Origin: an uncultured Collinsella sp.
GTDB taxonomy: Bacteria; Actinomycetota; Coriobacteriia; Coriobacteriales; Coriobacteriaceae
Direction of reading: 5' to 3'
Length of the DNA: 6,826 nucleotides
Assembly: GCA_900555955.1 (NCBI GenBank)
Contig: USNA01000050.1
Coordinates: 1-6,826 of the forward strand
The notes under the pieces are model-generated. The model saw only the letters and a program-made list of their open reading frames with translations, had not been told where the DNA came from and ran no database searches. Both the position numbers and the translations under genes were made by a program. Positions 5,733 through 6,826 of this stretch are shown here, piece after piece (position 1 is the first letter of the stretch; every line of letters begins with the position of its first letter).

Positions 5733-5741
5733 GTGCTCTGC

Positions 5742-6074
5742 ATGGAAGATATGAACGAACTGCAGATGACCTGCTTTGAGATCATCAGCTACGTCGGTAC
5801 CGCCAAGAGCATGTACATCAATGCCGTGCAAAAGGCCAAGGAGGGCGATTTTGACGCCGCCGAGGAGCTTATCAAGCAGGGCGACGAGGCCTATAACGGT
5901 GGCCACGATGTTCACATGGGGCTTCTGAAGAAGGAGGCCAACGGCGAACGTAACGGCGAGGCCCCGTTGATTTTGCTGCATGCCGAGGACCAGATGGCCG
6001 GCACCGAGACCATGCGCGTCATGGCGACGGAGCTCATCGAGGTTCACAAGCAGCTGCAGGCACTTCAGGCCTAG
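5742..6074 (+). CDS. celC: PTS system lactose/cellobiose-family IIA subunit
   Basis: A 110-residue, mostly alpha-helical cytoplasmic phosphocarrier that forms a homotrimer in this family. The phospho-accepting histidine is His80 in LILLHAEDQM, and Asp83 corresponds to the conserved metal-binding aspartate at the trimer axis. The second histidine of the classic HAQDH motif is Gln84 here; I believe such HAEDQ forms exist in other family members, so it is not evidence of inactivity. Helices typical of the family include AKSMYINAVQKAKEGDFDAAEELI. Start choice: GTG 5733, ATG 5742 and ATG 5751 are all in frame. ATG 5742 is preferred because TAGG, overlapping the IIB stop, sits at a usable distance. 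The tight junction with IIB suggests translational coupling. Confidence 0.93.
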   Translation: MEDMNELQMTCFEIISYVGTAKSMYINAVQKAKEGDFDAAEELIKQGDEAYNGGHDVHMGLLKKEANGERNGEAPLILLHAEDQMAGTETMRVMATELIEVHKQLQALQA

Positions 6075-6132
6075 TCGGCGTTATCGCCGCGACGGACCGT
6101 GCGGTCCAACAGACAACATAGTCCCTTTGACG

Positions 6133-6170
6133 GGCGCCGGGAGCCCCCGCCTCCCGTCGCCTTTATTTTT
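6133..6170 (+). terminator. Intrinsic terminator of the GH1/PTS operon
   Basis: GGCG-C-CGGGAG (6133-6143) pairs with CTCCCG-T-CGCC (6151-6161), a 10-bp GC-rich stem with one C/T mismatch and a 7-nt loop, directly followed by TTTATTTTT (6162-6170). It is placed 59 bases after the IIA stop. This is a textbook rho-independent terminator. Confidence 0.88.
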
Positions 6171-6220
6171 GGGGATGGTCTTGCGCGGCCTGTTGGGCAG
6201 CCAATTGCGTTACCCCAGAT

Positions 6221-6262
6221 AAAACCTGCCAAAACAAACCTGTCCCTTTTTGGCAGGTTTTT
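6221..6262 (+). terminator. 14-bp perfect palindrome, terminator-like third copy of the repeat
   Basis: AAAACCTGCCAAAA (6221-6234) pairs perfectly with TTTTGGCAGGTTTT (6248-6261) around a 13-nt loop, and the T-run continues to 6262. It could terminate read-through before the kinase gene in either direction. The left arm plus loop (6223-6246) matches each arm of the 2275-2372 element at 21 of 24 positions, so it belongs to the same repeat family. Confidence 0.7.
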
Positions 6263-6315
6263 GCCTTGGGAGCGGTACCATACAGGCAATGTTTAAACGA
6301 GAAAGGTGGGCTCCC

Positions 6316-6826
6316 ATGGAACCTAAGCAGTACTACATCGGCATCGACGTCGGCGGCACTTCGGTTAAGGAGGGCCTGTTCGACGAGGACGGCAACCTGC
6401 TTGCCAAGGCCAGCGTGCCCACGCCTCCTATCGTTGACGCGGCGGGCTTTGCCGCGGTGACCGAGGCTATCGACCAGGTGGTCGCCAAGGCACAGATTCC
6501 GCGTGCCTTTGTGGCGGGCATTGGTCTGGCCGTTCCGTGTCCCATTCCGGCGTCGGGCGATGCCAAGGTCAAGGCCAACATTGCCATTAACCTGCCCGAG
6601 CTGAGGGTCGCCATTCAGGAGCACTGCCCCGATGCGGTCGTTAAGTACGAGAACGATGCCAACGCCGCTGCCATGGGCGAGGCCTGGCTCGGCTCTGCCA
6701 AGGGCGTACAGAACGTGGTGATGGTCACCATTGGTACCGGCGTGGGCGGCGGTGTTATCGTTAACGGCGACGTGGTATCGGGCGTTGTGGGCGCCGGCGG
6801 CGAGATTGGCCACATGTGCCTGAACC
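6316..6826 (+). CDS. glk: ROK-family glucokinase (partial, runs off the right edge)
   Basis: The first 170 residues of a ROK kinase, which phosphorylates free glucose or a related hexose with ATP. The phosphate-binding loop is IGIDVGGTSVKEG (residues 8-20). The catalytic base is Asp114 in YENDANAAAMGEAWLG, followed by the ATP-binding glycine-rich GTGVGGGVIVNG (140-151). GGEIGHM (161-167) contains the glutamate and histidine that begin the ROK signature; the cysteine-rich zinc motif expected next lies beyond the window. No N-terminal helix-turn-helix is present, so this is a kinase rather than a NagC/XylR-type ROK repressor. The ATG at 6316 has AAAGGTGG about seven bases upstream. Two terminators separate it from the PTS operon, so it is probably transcribed on its own, but it fits the pathway by trapping the hexose released by the GH1 enzyme. 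Confidence 0.93.
   Translation, partial: MEPKQYYIGIDVGGTSVKEGLFDEDGNLLAKASVPTPPIVDAAGFAAVTEAIDQVVAKAQIPRAFVAGIGLAVPCPIPASGDAKVKANIAINLPELRVAIQEHCPDAVVKYENDANAAAMGEAWLGSAKGVQNVVMVTIGTGVGGGVIVNGDVVSGVVGAGGEIGHMCLN

Noticed and set aside
5289..6047. 252-codon minus-strand frame opposite IIB and IIA
   Set aside because: It spans two real genes plus their strong hairpin and has no recognisable motif.

Overview
The window reads as a chromosomal segment of a GC-rich, low-redundancy gut actinobacterium. Codon use (NNC/NNG third positions), protein flavour and intergenic style suggest Coriobacteriia, most likely Collinsella or a close relative. This assignment is inference from composition and recognisable protein types, not from a marker gene. 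No CRISPR array, rRNA, tRNA, integrase or transposase is visible.

Layout. Positions 2-94 hold the last 30 codons of a plus-strand gene, probably the C-terminus of the PcrA/UvrD helicase. A convergent intergenic region follows (95-371). It contains a striking perfect 30-bp inverted repeat (102-131 / 202-231) around a 70-nt core with its own hairpin, plus two further hairpins. On the minus strand, a GntR/UTRA regulator (2098-1379) is followed 74 bp later by mannose-6-phosphate isomerase manA (1304-372), probably as a two-gene unit. A 304-bp divergent promoter region (2099-2402) separates the regulator from a plus-strand PTS operon: GH1 phospho-beta-glycosidase (2403-3803), then Lac-family PTS IIC (3924-5267), IIB (5430-5732) and IIA (5742-6074). 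The operon ends in a clear intrinsic terminator (6133-6170). After a second terminator-like palindrome (6221-6261), a ROK glucokinase gene starts at 6316 and runs off the right edge.

How the genes fit together. IIA and IIB relay phosphate from HPr to a beta-linked disaccharide imported by IIC. The GH1 enzyme splits the 6-phospho-disaccharide in the cytoplasm. The ROK kinase could phosphorylate the free hexose, and ManA would connect mannose-6-phosphate to fructose-6-phosphate. The divergent GntR/UTRA protein is the natural local regulator, probably responding to a phosphorylated sugar. The co-located manA raises the possibility that the substrate contains mannose, but cellobiose- or lactose-like substrates remain equally open.

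Nothing here is a clear new enzyme system. The most unusual material is non-coding: the long perfect inverted repeat after pcrA, a 98-bp imperfect palindrome in the GH1 leader whose arms match a third copy before the kinase gene, repeated TTACTTTT motifs in the divergent promoter region, and a strong hairpin between the IIC and IIB genes.
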